Source of the DNA: SYOC01 sp035575235
GTDB taxonomy: Bacteria; Desulfobacterota; Binatia; Bin18
DNA length: 50,609 nt
Assembly: GCA_035575235.1 (NCBI GenBank)
Contig: DATLYA010000411.1
Location: 1-50,609 of the forward strand
Direction of reading: 5' to 3'
Position numbers and translations under genes: made by a program. How positions within the stretch are numbered: the first letter of the stretch is position 1; the number at the start of each line of letters is the position of its first letter. The notes beneath the pieces are model-generated. The model was not told the DNA's origin. It did no database searches and worked only from the letters and a program-made list of their open reading frames with translations. Below are positions 32,195 through 40,668 of the stretch, one piece after another.

Positions 32195-32796
32195 GAGCGT
32201 GAAGACATGAGGAGACGCCGCTCCTCTCCTTTCCTCGCTGTTTCCTCGTAACGGAAACAAGCGACGAGATGATCGTTCACCATCCCAGCCGCCTGCATCA
32301 ACGCATAGCAGATTGTCGATCCGACAAATTTGAATCCTTGCGCGGTCAGCGCTTTACTCATGGCGTCGGACTCCGCGGTCCGCGCCGGCACGTCTTGCAG
32401 CGCCTTCCAGGCGTTTTGTTTTGGCGCGCCGCCGACAAACTGCCACAGAAACTGGCTAAAACTTCCGGAGGTTTTTTGCAAGGCAAGAAAGGCGCGCGCG
32501 TTCTGGATTGTGGCGGCGATCTTCAAACGATTCCGCACGATGCCAGGATTACGCAACAATTGCGCGATGTGGTGATCATCAAATTTGCTGATCTTGCGAG
32601 CATCGAACCGTGCGAACGCCTGCCGGTACCACTCCCGCTTCTTGAGAATCGTCAGCCAACTCAGTCCGGCCTGCGCCCCTTCGAGAATCAGTAGTTCAAA
32701 GAGCTTGCGGTCATCATACTCTGGCGCCCCCCATTCGGTATCGTGATACTCAATATAGAGGGGATCGCTTGTCACCCAGCCGCAGCGCGGAGTCAT
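32191..32796 (-). CDS. tag: DNA-3-methyladenine glycosylase I
   Basis: A 201-aa Tag enzyme that removes 3-methyladenine from DNA in the first step of base-excision repair. Seen: CGWVTSDPLYIEYHDTEWG at the start with the zinc-binding Cys and His, and NDHLVACFRY near the end with the other His-Cys pair. GGAGGTGAACAT settles the start at 32796. The 4-bp overlap with the ABC transporter gene puts a repair gene in one transcript with an exporter, which is unusual. Confidence 0.95.
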   Translation of the reverse strand: MTPRCGWVTSDPLYIEYHDTEWGAPEYDDRKLFELLILEGAQAGLSWLTILKKREWYRQAFARFDARKISKFDDHHIAQLLRNPGIVRNRLKIAATIQNARAFLALQKTSGSFSQFLWQFVGGAPKQNAWKALQDVPARTAESDAMSKALTAQGFKFVGSTICYALMQAAGMVNDHLVACFRYEETARKGEERRLLMSSRS

Positions 32797-32999
32797 ATGT
32801 TCACCTCCGCGACCGTAGTGCATGATTTTCAGCAGAGAGACAAGGTCCGGTACAAAATCACCATTGACATTACCACTAATGCCCGAAAGGATATTTTGTG
32901 ACATTTCCCTTACCCTATTCCTGTCCTCTGTAAGAGAGAGAGCAGCACGAGCGAAGCAGGTGGGGGCGAGGGGAATAGACTTGAAGCTATCGAACGAAG

Positions 33000-34517
33000 A
33001 TGTCTTCTATTCCATTGCCATTAACAGCCGATATTATCATCGCCGGCGGAGGTCCGGCAGGGGCAACGCTAGGCCGCTTGCTTGCCGAGCTTGGCTATCG
33101 TGTCGTCATTTTTGAAAAGCGGCGCTTCCCTCGGCATCAAATCGGCGAGTCATTGACGCCGCAAATTTTGCCAATCCTCGATTTTCTCAGCGTGCGGAGC
33201 CGTGTTGAAGCGGCGGGGTTTCCGCGCATGGCGGGTCACACGGTGTGTTGGGGCAGCAATCAGCCGCGTACCTCTTACTACAGCGAAGATCACAGCCGTC
33301 GCGGATTTCAGGTGTGGCGGGAAGATTTTGATTCGCTGTTACTCCACCATGCCCGTGCAGGCGGCGTGAGGGTCTTCGAGGAGCACTCGGTTGACCATGT
33401 CCAGTTCGCTGACGACGGCGTCATTGTCGCCGCCTCTCACGGAACGGCAACAGCGCGGTTTTTTGTTGACGCCACAGGACATGCGGGCATTCTTGCCCGG
33501 CAACAGCTGCGGCAGCGAGACCAGGTGTTTCAAACCCTCGCTATTAACGCTTACTGGCAAAGCGCTTCCGGTCCTCCGGGCGTCGACTTCGCCAATACGC
33601 TCATTGAAGCGTACGAGAATGGCCTCGTGTGGTCTGTGCCGCTGCACAACGGTTTGCGGAATGTCACGTTGCTGATTGATTGGGAATTGGGAACGAGTAT
33701 CCGTCAGTCAGGGCTCCAAGAGTTTTACCTCACGGAGCTCCGCCAGGCGCCATACATTGGACAATTCCTCCACGATGCGCGGCTCGCTATTCCTCCACGC
33801 GCGTTCGACGCCACGTGGCACACAGCGGCCCGCTTTGTTACAGAACGGTTCCTCCTGGTGGGAGATGCTGGCGTCTTTCTTGATCCGCTTTCTTCAGAGG
33901 GCGTGCACAAAGCCATGGCGTCCGCGATTACGAGCGCGGCGGTGATTAACACTATTCTGCAACGGCCAAGCATGACCCCACACGCCGTGGATTTCTATGA
34001 AGACGCGCAACGCTCGCTGTATGAAGCGTATTACCGTCAATCAGCCGCGTATTATCGCGAGGAACAACGCTGGCCTGACGCGCCATTTTGGCGACGACGA
34101 TCGCACAATCAGTTCCCAGTTCCCAGTTCCCGGTTCCCAGTTCCAGAGCAAGAAACATCCGCATTCCGCACGCCGCATTCCGCATTCCGCACTTCTACCA
34201 TTGTCTCTCACCTCAGCGTGGGCCCAGACGTGAGAGTAGAGCCGCGTCCGGTGATTGAAGGACCTTTTGTGGAAGTGCGAGACGTGCTCCTTACTCCCCG
34301 TCATCCGCGCGGCATCCGTTTTCTTGACGGGATCACTCTTCCTACGCTCATACAGATCGTCGAGTGCGAGACAGCGGTCGCGCAGATTATTCCTGGGTAT
34401 CTTAGCAGTCCCGCCGGGCAACACTGCACGCCTGAGGCGGTGCGGCAAATGCTCGCGCGCTTATATTACGAAGGCGTGCTTACAGCGATCGCGCCAGACG
34501 AAAGCCGATCAGGTTGA
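33000..34517 (+). CDS. qhpG: FAD-dependent monooxygenase, probably QhpG
   Basis: A 505-aa flavoprotein of the tryptophan-halogenase-like group. Seen: IIAGGGPAGATLGRLL at residues 14-29, RRFPRHQIGESLTP, and the second FAD motif GDAGVFLDPLSSEG near 285. In Paracoccus QhpG dihydroxylates the Trp that becomes the CTQ cofactor of QhpC, so it completes the maturation set. Residues about 369-399 are an insert encoded by heptamer arrays (34108-34195) and lie just before the C-terminal domain. Start ATG 33000 has a weak ribosome site. The last 38 bp overlap a convergent gene. Confidence 0.85.
   Translation: MSSIPLPLTADIIIAGGGPAGATLGRLLAELGYRVVIFEKRRFPRHQIGESLTPQILPILDFLSVRSRVEAAGFPRMAGHTVCWGSNQPRTSYYSEDHSRRGFQVWREDFDSLLLHHARAGGVRVFEEHSVDHVQFADDGVIVAASHGTATARFFVDATGHAGILARQQLRQRDQVFQTLAINAYWQSASGPPGVDFANTLIEAYENGLVWSVPLHNGLRNVTLLIDWELGTSIRQSGLQEFYLTELRQAPYIGQFLHDARLAIPPRAFDATWHTAARFVTERFLLVGDAGVFLDPLSSEGVHKAMASAITSAAVINTILQRPSMTPHAVDFYEDAQRSLYEAYYRQSAAYYREEQRWPDAPFWRRRSHNQFPVPSSRFPVPEQETSAFRTPHSAFRTSTIVSHLSVGPDVRVEPRPVIEGPFVEVRDVLLTPRHPRGIRFLDGITLPTLIQIVECETAVAQIIPGYLSSPAGQHCTPEAVRQMLARLYYEGVLTAIAPDESRSG
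34108..34195. repeat. Two heptamer arrays inside qhpG
   Basis: GTTCCCA, GTTCCCA, GTTCCCG, GTTCCCA, GTTCCAG, then GCATTCC, GCACGCC, GCATTCC, GCATTCC, GCACTTC. Both have a strict 7-bp period. Read in frame they give a 7-residue repeat in the protein (SAFRTPH, SAFRTST). Confidence 0.85.
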
Positions 34518-35211
34518 AACGAAAATCCGGACTGTTGCGAAACCGGTAGGCTACGCGGCAAAACTCGGGGAATAATAACCACGCGCCGCCGCGTAAGCCT
34601 TTCGTCGCGCCGGTCCCTGGTCCTTGAGGATTCTTTACCGGCGAGCGCGCGTAATAGTGAGGATCATACCAATCCGCCACCCATTCCCACACATTGCCTG
34701 CCATATCATAGAGGCCGTATCCATTGGGAGGATAAGAGCCAACAGGCGTCGTGCCGCCTTGGTTATCATAGTTTGCTAGCGTGGGATCGATAGCATCGCC
34801 CCATGGATATCGAGCGCCTGTCAATCCACCCCGTGCGGCCCGCTCCCATTCGGCCTCAGTGGGAAGCCGACCGCCAGCCCATTCACAGTACGCCTGGGCA
34901 TCGCGCCAACTAACGAGGACAACGGGATACCGCGCCCGTTCTTGGGGATACGTGCGTGTGTCGGGATTCCAGCTTTCTCGCTGCACACGGCGATCATCGA
35001 GGTATGGAACTCGATGTCCCGTCTCCTGCACGAACCGCGCGTACTGCTCATTCGTAATTGGATACACGCTCAGATAGAAGGCATCGATATATACGGTATG
35101 CACAGGACGCTCGGCGGGATATCCATCCTCGCTGCCCATAGAAAATTCCCCGGCGGGGATGAGCGTGAGCTGGGAGTTGTCCTTCTCGTTGAGAATGGCT
35201 GCCGGCGTCAT
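34480..35211 (-). CDS. Formylglycine-generating-enzyme-like (SUMF1/EgtB-type) protein
   Basis: A 243-aa FGE-sulfatase-domain protein: LIPAGEFSMGSEDGYPAERP at the start, YPVVLVSWRDAQAYCEWAGG, LPTEAEWERAARGG, YDMAGNVWEWVADWY, then LRGGAWLLFPEFCRVAYRFR. In true FGE the last block is GGSYLCHDSYC, with two active-site Cys; here the first Cys is Leu and only the second is kept. So formylglycine formation is unlikely, and the protein belongs to the wider superfamily with unknown role. Its start overlaps the next upstream gene by 4 bp (ATGA), and its stop overlaps qhpG on the other strand. Confidence 0.85.
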   Translation of the reverse strand: MTPAAILNEKDNSQLTLIPAGEFSMGSEDGYPAERPVHTVYIDAFYLSVYPITNEQYARFVQETGHRVPYLDDRRVQRESWNPDTRTYPQERARYPVVLVSWRDAQAYCEWAGGRLPTEAEWERAARGGLTGARYPWGDAIDPTLANYDNQGGTTPVGSYPPNGYGLYDMAGNVWEWVADWYDPHYYARSPVKNPQGPGTGATKGLRGGAWLLFPEFCRVAYRFRNSPDFRFNLIGFRLARSL

Positions 35212-35678
35212 GGCGCTCGCTGCCCCTCTTGCTTTTTCTCAGCGGCGGCTTTCTCCTGCGCTAATTGCACGGATTTGCTCACAAGCACAAACAGACGGTC
35301 CCGTTTCTCTTGCGCTAAGGCTTCTAGCGCTTTTTGCATCAGCGCCCAACTCTCCTTGAGCTCGTCTTCATTCGCTTGCGCCCCTTTTGACGCTAACGCA
35401 AAGAACCGTTGTCGTTCTTCTGGTCGGAGCGACCGCAAGGCTTCACCGTAGAGAGCGTCAAGCTCTTGTTGCTCCTCCTGAGGCAGGAGCTTACGTCCCT
35501 CTTGGGAGAGACCAATCCCCTGACGTGCGGCGGCAACGCCCTGTTGCTGAAGGAAGTCACGCTCACTTTTAAGCGACGACCAATACCAGCGCAGGCCAAC
35601 CGCCGCCATCAGCGCCAGGGCTACTAGCCCAATCACGAGCTTTGTGCCACTTCGGGTGGAAGCAGACGTCATTGCCAT
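35208..35678 (-). CDS. Membrane-anchored hypothetical protein
   Basis: A 156-aa protein with one N-terminal membrane helix (LVIGLVALALMAAVGLRWYW) and a charged, helical periplasmic or cytoplasmic domain rich in Gln, Glu, Ala and Arg. I do not recognise a family; the motif SLRPEERQRFFALASKG occurs once and then again as LAQEKRDRLFVLVSKS, suggesting an internal repeat. The gene is upstream of, and translationally coupled by ATGA to, the FGE-like gene. ATG 35672 is an alternative start. It is divergent from 35713. Confidence 0.7.
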   Translation of the reverse strand: MAMTSASTRSGTKLVIGLVALALMAAVGLRWYWSSLKSERDFLQQQGVAAARQGIGLSQEGRKLLPQEEQQELDALYGEALRSLRPEERQRFFALASKGAQANEDELKESWALMQKALEALAQEKRDRLFVLVSKSVQLAQEKAAAEKKQEGQRAP

Positions 35679-35712
35679 GGTATGGTTGTACGCGATTTCT
35701 GCAGCAAAAGGT

Positions 35713-36327
35713 ATGGTAGATACAGATTCCGCCACTCCGGTGGCTCACGCGTTAGCGCCGCTGCCCCAACTGATCGGACGTGTCGCCGTGCTTGGAGGTT
35801 CAAGCGCTGAAAAGTCACAACTCCTGGTGAGTCTAGCCCTGCGCCAGGTGCGTCAACAGGGAGTAGTCTTGTGCCTCGATGGCCGCCGTCAGAAGACTAC
35901 TGAAGTCCAGTTCCGCTTGCTTCTGCGCGGCCCCCAGAGCTACATTGCGCTGCCGCTCTCTGGTGAAGCGCCTCCCGAAGTCGCACGCATAGCGCTCAGC
36001 ATGTTGAGCCGCGGCCTGCCTAAACAGCCGCCCCTGTTGCTGCTTGATGCAGTGCGCGAGACGCCAGCCTGGGAACGCACGCTCGCCTTCTTGCTCAAAG
36101 CTGGTGTAGTGATAGTTGAACTCCTCACAGAGGCAAGTGAGCTGGTCTTTGGCCGCTATGATACCGTCCTTCTTCTCCGCGCCAATCAAGACGCCGCTGA
36201 AGCGTACAGCAAAGCTGTGGGACGTAGGGTCAGTCCACAAGACATCTACACCCTGCCTCCAGGAGAGGGCATATTCATTCATCTTACGCGCGTACAGCGA
36301 GTCAGGTTGCCTGCTGTTCACGAGTGA
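35713..36327 (+). CDS. P-loop-like hypothetical protein
   Basis: A 204-aa soluble protein. RVAVLGGSSAEKSQLLVSLAL resembles a Walker A loop, but reads GGSSAEKS instead of GxxGxGK[ST], so nucleotide binding is doubtful. A hydrophobic strand ending in Asp (PPLLLLDAV) is placed as a Walker B motif would be. The fold pattern beta-alpha-beta is otherwise RecA-like. I do not recognise the family. Start at 35713 has AAAAGG close by. It is divergent from the 35678 gene across about 34 bp. Confidence 0.6.
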   Translation: MVDTDSATPVAHALAPLPQLIGRVAVLGGSSAEKSQLLVSLALRQVRQQGVVLCLDGRRQKTTEVQFRLLLRGPQSYIALPLSGEAPPEVARIALSMLSRGLPKQPPLLLLDAVRETPAWERTLAFLLKAGVVIVELLTEASELVFGRYDTVLLLRANQDAAEAYSKAVGRRVSPQDIYTLPPGEGIFIHLTRVQRVRLPAVHE

Positions 36328-36441
36328 ATCCGCTCGATGGTAGGCGCGCCCACCTTACGGGATTTATCGGAGGGCTCGTAACGACAACCGTTCATCTCCG
36401 TGGCGTACGAGCCCAAATCGCCTTGTCAGTGACAGCCGTCC

Positions 36442-36990
36442 TTACTCTCCAGGTTTCCCGTTTGCTTCATTCGCCTGCTGATAGTCCTGCACAAAGGAGG
36501 CGAGCAAATTGACGAGCACCTGCTGCACGTAGAAGTGCAGTTCGGCGCGGGCGAGCATGACCATCGCGCCATCCTCCCACGTCGTCACGAGTAACGGCGC
36601 CTCATCGGCGTTCAGCGTCACCGGTTGCGCACTGTGCGTCCGCGCCAGACGCGCGAGCTGCTTGACCTGAACGTTTAAATAGAAACTGATTGGCGCGCGC
36701 TCTGATTCGCCGCCAATCACCGAACTGAGGCGAACGTATATCAAGGGGGCCCTATTGGAGCCGCGCACAACGTTGACGCCATGCTGCGCCAAATAGGATT
36801 CAGCGGCGTTTTGGATTTGCTCCTTGCGCAGCCCCGTTTTTTGTGTCGCGGCATTAAAATCTTCCACGACCACTTGCACCTCCCGCACTCCCACAAGACT
36901 GCGCACCGCCGAGCCCATCGCTGCAAGCAAAGAGCCGGCAGACCCAGTCCATATGGCAATCACAAGTACTATCATTCGTAGCAAACGCAT
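36442..36990 (-). CDS. Secreted hypothetical protein
   Basis: A 182-aa protein with a clear Sec signal peptide (MIVLVIAIWTGSAGSLLAA) and no later membrane segment. The mature part is beta/alpha mixed with no Cys. I recognise no family; one residue pattern, LIYVRLSSVIGG, is unusual but not diagnostic. TAAGGAGGCGTC precedes ATG 36990. It is convergent with the P-loop-like gene. Confidence 0.65.
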   Translation of the reverse strand: MRLLRMIVLVIAIWTGSAGSLLAAMGSAVRSLVGVREVQVVVEDFNAATQKTGLRKEQIQNAAESYLAQHGVNVVRGSNRAPLIYVRLSSVIGGESERAPISFYLNVQVKQLARLARTHSAQPVTLNADEAPLLVTTWEDGAMVMLARAELHFYVQQVLVNLLASFVQDYQQANEANGKPGE

Positions 36991-37453
36991 GACGCCTCCT
37001 TACACTCTGCTGGTATCGGCGTGTCTCAGCATGCTCTTTATGTTTGATTGACAACGCCCATAGCAACACGAAATAATCCCTTGCCGCAATGAGTGGACGA
37101 AACAAGCCTTGCACAATCCCTCTGCTCCACTCTCGGCAATTACACGGCGCCGGTCCACCTGCTGTGGTCGAGTCCACAGCTCAATCGCACCACACGGGAT
37201 TGGCACAGTGCCGGACAGAAAGTTTTGGTGGCGCAGGCCTCCGGCCTGTGCGCGCAGCCAGGATGGTTGCGCCACTATAAGCCACACCCCCAGTGTAGTG
37301 GACGAATGTTGTGTGGTCTGATTTAGACCGATAGCTACCCACTCATTGCCTTCAGGCGCAGCCATTGAGAAAGGCTCAGGATTTGCTTATGCTGCCTGAG
37401 GGTTTTGAGCTATACTAGAAAAGCAAAACGTAGATTTTCTCTAAGGAGGTGAA
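36991..37453. other. Intergenic region with a GTGGCGCA inverted repeat
   Basis: No convincing gene. GTGGCGCA (37228-37235) and TGCGCCAC (37268-37275) are inverted arms, and AGGCCTCCGGCCT between them folds again. TATACT at 37411-37416 is a possible -10 box for the selenoprotein gene, but no good -35 lies at the right distance. Confidence 0.5.
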
Positions 37454-38476
37454 ATGAAAACATCCAGATCCCAAAGAAAAGCGGCGCGAGGCGTAGCAGC
37501 CTTAGCCTTGCTTTTTTCCACTATGGGCATTGCCCGGGGGGAGGAAACCAAGGACGTGCTCGCCAAAATCGGGGATCACGCTATCACGGAGGCGGACATC
37601 GCAGATGATATCGCTGGTCAGATGGTGCGGATCAATAATCAAATCTACTCAGTGAAGAAGCAAGCAGTAGACGCAGCGGTCGCTGATTATCTGCTGGATC
37701 AAGAGGCGAAGAAGCGCAACATCACCCGCGAGCAGCTCCTGAAACAGGAGGTCGCTGACAAGACGCCGGCTGTCACCGATGCGGAAGTGCAACAGGTGTA
37801 TGACGCGAACAAGGCGCGGCTTGGCGGGAAAAAACTTGAGGAAGTCAAGCCTCAAATTGTGCAGCAGCTGCAGACCAACAAGCAACAGCAACGCCAACAA
37901 GCGTTCGTGCAAGAGTTGAAAAAAACGGCGGCTGTGAAGATGTTCTTGAAGCCGCCTATCTTAGACGTGTCTATCGATGGGGCGCCGTCACGTGGGCCCG
38001 CGAACGCCCCAGTCACGATTGTCGAGTTCTCTGATTTTCAATGACCGTACTGCGCTCGAGTTCAGTCTGAACTCGCCAAAGTACGTGAGACCTACAACGA
38101 CAAAGTGAGAATCGTGTACAAGGATTTTCCCCTGAGCATCCATAACAACGCCCAGAAAGCAGCCGAAGCGTCGCGGTGCGCACGAGAACAAAACAAATAC
38201 TGGGAGTACCACGACGTCTTGTTCCAAAACGGCAGCGCGTTGAGCCCGGACAACCTGAAAAAATTCGCGGCGGATTTGCAGCTTGACACAGCAAGATTCA
38301 ACGCCTGTCTGGACAGCGGCAAGTACGCTGCCGCCGTGAATAAAGACCTCGCTGACGGCACGAAGGTCGGTGTGAGCGGCACCCCAGCCTTCCTGGTTAA
38401 CGGCCGTTTCCTCTCCGGCGCGCAGCCGTTCAGCGCGTTTCAGGAAGCCATCGATGATGCGCTCAGCGCGCAATAG
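37454..38476 (+). CDS. SurA_N-DsbA fusion selenoprotein with in-frame UGA (Sec197)
   Basis: A 340-codon gene with TGA at codon 197 (38042-38044) and the frame open on both sides. Signal peptide (LALLFSTMGIA, about residues 17-27), a SurA-like N-terminal domain (about 30-165, including AKIGDHAITEADI), then a DsbA/Thioredoxin_4 domain. Around the TGA the protein reads VEFSDFQ-U-PYCARVQ, where the family has CPYC, so U197-x-x-C200 would be the active site; cis-Pro VSGTPAFLVNG follows. A SECIS-like hairpin sits directly after the UGA (38046-38085). TAAGGAGGTGAA precedes ATG 37454. I read it as a periplasmic selenium-dependent thiol oxidase or isomerase. A nonsense mutation in a Cys codon is the alternative. 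Confidence 0.9.
38046..38085 (+). promoter_or_regulatory. SECIS-like hairpin downstream of the UGA
   Basis: Inner stem CGAGTTC (38057-38063) and GAACTCG (38069-38075) with loop AGTCT; an outer stem CGTACT/AGTACG (38046-38051 with 38080-38085) sits below. The loop begins 19 nt after the UGA and resembles the AGGUCU loop of E. coli fdhF. Confidence 0.85.
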
Positions 38477-38480
38477 CACA

Positions 38481-38536
38481 GCAATGCGGAATGCGGAAGA
38501 AGAGCGTGATCCGTTTCTTCTGTATTCCGCACCCCG
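38481..38536. repeat. Inverted heptamer array (GCGGAAT type)
   Basis: GCGGAAT, GCGGAAG on the left and CTTCTGTATTCCGC on the right, an inverted pair around agcgtgatccgttt. It lies between the convergent selenoprotein and LLM-family genes. Confidence 0.65.
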
Positions 38537-38544
38537 TAATCGTC

Positions 38545-39600
38545 TTACAATTCTCTCACCGCTGGCATCACCTCCTCAGCGAAGCGGCGCATACTCTTGA
38601 GCACCTGGCGGTGCGGCACGAGACCTCCTGGATTGAACCAGCAGATCACTTGATCCATTCGGCAACGCTTGTAGGCTTCCTGGATCTTGCGGATACAGAT
38701 TTCAGGCGGGCCATAGAGCGCCATTGTTCGATCCACTTCGTCCCACGTGATTGATTCCATGCGTTTACGCACCTCTTTCAAATACGCATAAGAAGCGGAT
38801 TGATCACGCTGCCCGAGCCGCGCTTGATGACTCACGGTGCGGAAGTAATGCATGAAGCTGGGCTCTACCTCCTGCCGGATAGTCGCTTCACTGTCCGCCA
38901 CGTAGAGTGGAAACAGGACGGCGACATCTTGTTTCCTGCCATGGTGGCCAGCGTGCTGAAATGCCTGTCGATAAATATCGATATGTTCAGGGAGTTTGGG
39001 AAATGGATTGATCGGCGACGCGACAAAAATAGCGTAGCCGCGTTCTCCGGCGAATGCCGCCGTTTCCGGACTATTCGCTGCAATACGCAAGGGCGGATAG
39101 GGTTTTTGCAGAGGCTTCGGCGCCACTGCCGTTTCCGGCACGTGGAAATATTTCCCCTCGAATGACACCGTGTCTTGCGTCCAGGCGCGCTCAATGATTT
39201 CTAACGCTTCTTCAAACCGCTCACGGCTCTCGTCGCGGGAGACATTGAAACCTTGGAAATGGAGAGCAATCGTACCCCGCCCGACGCCAAAGTCTAAGCG
39301 TCCCTGGCTCAGAATATCCGTTGTCGCCGCATCCTCCGCCACACGAAGCGGGTGGTGCAACGACAACAAGGTCACCGCTGTGCCCAAGCGAATACGTTTG
39401 GTTTGCTGCGCAAGCGCGGTCGCCACGATGAACGGCGAAGGCATGATCGAAAACGGACGGTTGAAGTGTAACTCGGCTAACCAGGCCGAATCGAAGCCGA
39501 GCTCGTCGGCAGAGACGATTTGCTCCAGGGTCTCGTGGTAACGAGTGATCTCATTCTGGTCAGGCGCACAGGGCAGTTGATAGAAAAGACCGAATTTCAT
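38545..39600 (-). CDS. LLM-class flavin-dependent oxidoreductase
   Basis: A 351-aa luciferase-like TIM-barrel protein. Seen: MKFGLFYQLPCAP at the start, SADELGFDSAWLAELHF, RIRLGTAVTLLSLHHPLRVAEDAATTD across strand 4 (landmark only), and RLDFGVGRGT. The family uses reduced FMN, often from a partner reductase, to oxidise small organic compounds, or F420 in some lineages. GAGAGG lies before ATG 39600. The neighbours (SDR upstream) do not fix the substrate. Confidence 0.92.
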   Translation of the reverse strand: MKFGLFYQLPCAPDQNEITRYHETLEQIVSADELGFDSAWLAELHFNRPFSIMPSPFIVATALAQQTKRIRLGTAVTLLSLHHPLRVAEDAATTDILSQGRLDFGVGRGTIALHFQGFNVSRDESRERFEEALEIIERAWTQDTVSFEGKYFHVPETAVAPKPLQKPYPPLRIAANSPETAAFAGERGYAIFVASPINPFPKLPEHIDIYRQAFQHAGHHGRKQDVAVLFPLYVADSEATIRQEVEPSFMHYFRTVSHQARLGQRDQSASYAYLKEVRKRMESITWDEVDRTMALYGPPEICIRKIQEAYKRCRMDQVICWFNPGGLVPHRQVLKSMRRFAEEVMPAVREL

Positions 39601-39614
39601 GGATAGCCTCTCTT

Positions 39615-39700
39615 TCAGCAGTCAGCCGTCAGCTCTCAGCAGCCAGCCAGACAAATAACAAGTCTTACCTCTGGCTGAAAGCTGACCGCTGAAAGCTAAG
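39615..39700. repeat. Inverted heptamer array (CAGCAGT type)
   Basis: CAGCAGT, CAGCCGT, CAGCTCT, CAGCAGC on the left arm and GCTGAAA, GCTGACC, GCTGAAA, GCTAAG on the right, reverse complements in pattern, with acaaataacaagtcttacct between. It fills the gap between the LLM and SDR genes. Confidence 0.85.
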
Positions 39701-39702
39701 AT

Positions 39703-40470
39703 TCATCGCGCCGAATATCCCCCATCGATGGTAAACACCGACCCCGTGACCCACGAAGATTCATCCGAGGCGAGATACAACGCCATATAGGCAATATCCT
39801 CGGGGGCGCCTAAGCGGCCAAGAGGATGTCCCTTTTCGGACATTTCCCGGTATCGTGGATTGGGATTATGGAATACATGCGCCATCATCGGGGTATCAAC
39901 GCCGCCAGGGCAAATCACGTTGCAGCGCACCTTTTGCGCAGCATACCCCATCGCTACGGCGCGCGTCAGCGAAATGACGCCGCCTTTGGCGGCGGTATAC
40001 GCGTGCACGTTCCCGATACCGATCAGTCCAGCAAGAGAAGACACGTTGATAATCGAACCACCGCCAGCTTTGATGAGTTCCGGCACGGCATACTTGCACC
40101 CCAAATAGACGCCTTTCAAATTCACATCGATGACATGGTTCCAAATGTCTTCTTCCAGATTAGTTACTACGGCGTCCTTGCGGTGCAGCACCGCCGCGTT
40201 GTTATACATGATGTGCAGCGCGCCATACGTCTTGACCGCCACACGCACGGCCTCCTCAACTTGCGCCGCTTGAGCCACATCAGTCGCCTGGAACACGGCT
40301 TGTCCGCCGGCAGCTTTGACCATCTGCACGGTTTCTTCGCCTCCGTCAATCTTCACATCAGTGACAATAACCTGAGCTCCCTCCCTGGCAAAGAGCACTG
40401 CCGCCGCTCGTCCCTGTCCCCCGCCGGCGCCAGTAATGAGCGCCACCTTTCCTGTTAATCGACCGGCCAT
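39703..40470 (-). CDS. SDR-family oxidoreductase
   Basis: A 255-aa short-chain dehydrogenase with TGAGGGQG, NNAA, Ser in NVSSLAG, and Tyr-x3-Lys in YTAAKGG; the C-terminus FTIDGGYSAR is normal. It is a close relative of the SDR at 18957. AAAAAGGAGGATCT precedes ATG 40470. The acidic residue at the end of strand 2 suggests NAD(H). Substrate unknown. Confidence 0.9.
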   Translation of the reverse strand: MAGRLTGKVALITGAGGGQGRAAAVLFAREGAQVIVTDVKIDGGEETVQMVKAAGGQAVFQATDVAQAAQVEEAVRVAVKTYGALHIMYNNAAVLHRKDAVVTNLEEDIWNHVIDVNLKGVYLGCKYAVPELIKAGGGSIINVSSLAGLIGIGNVHAYTAAKGGVISLTRAVAMGYAAQKVRCNVICPGGVDTPMMAHVFHNPNPRYREMSEKGHPLGRLGAPEDIAYMALYLASDESSWVTGSVFTIDGGYSAR

Positions 40471-40480
40471 ATAGATCCTC

Positions 40481-40621
40481 CTTTTTAGCTTTTAGCTATC
40501 AGCTCTTAGCTTTTAGCCAAGACTCAGATGGACAAAAAGCGGGGCAATTCATGCAACGCAGGCCCTCCCTCTTTCCTGTTATTCGGCTAATAGCTAAAAG
40601 CTCAGAGCTCAGAGCTTTTTT
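40481..40621. repeat. Inverted heptamer array (AGCTTTT type)
   Basis: Left arm (40481-40519) AGCTTTT, AGCTATC, AGCTCTT, AGCTTTT, AGCC; right arm (40583-40621) GCTAATA, GCTAAAA, GCTCAGA, GCTCAGA, GCTTTTT. The arms are approximate reverse complements around a spacer of about 62 bp. It lies between the divergent SDR and VKOR-DsbA genes. Confidence 0.9.
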
Positions 40622-40668
40622 GCCCCTCTTGGACGGCAAGAAACGGGTATGGTAGTTTGCTGTTCACT

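Noticed and set aside
37089..37326. Short overlapping plus-strand frames in the 37-kb gap
   Set aside because: They have no ribosome site or similarity and run through a palindromic repeat.
38042..38044. Plain nonsense mutation in the DsbA-like gene
   Set aside because: A Cys-to-UGA change at the exact redox position, a SECIS-like hairpin at the right distance and an intact downstream domain fit selenocysteine better, although sequencing error cannot be excluded here.
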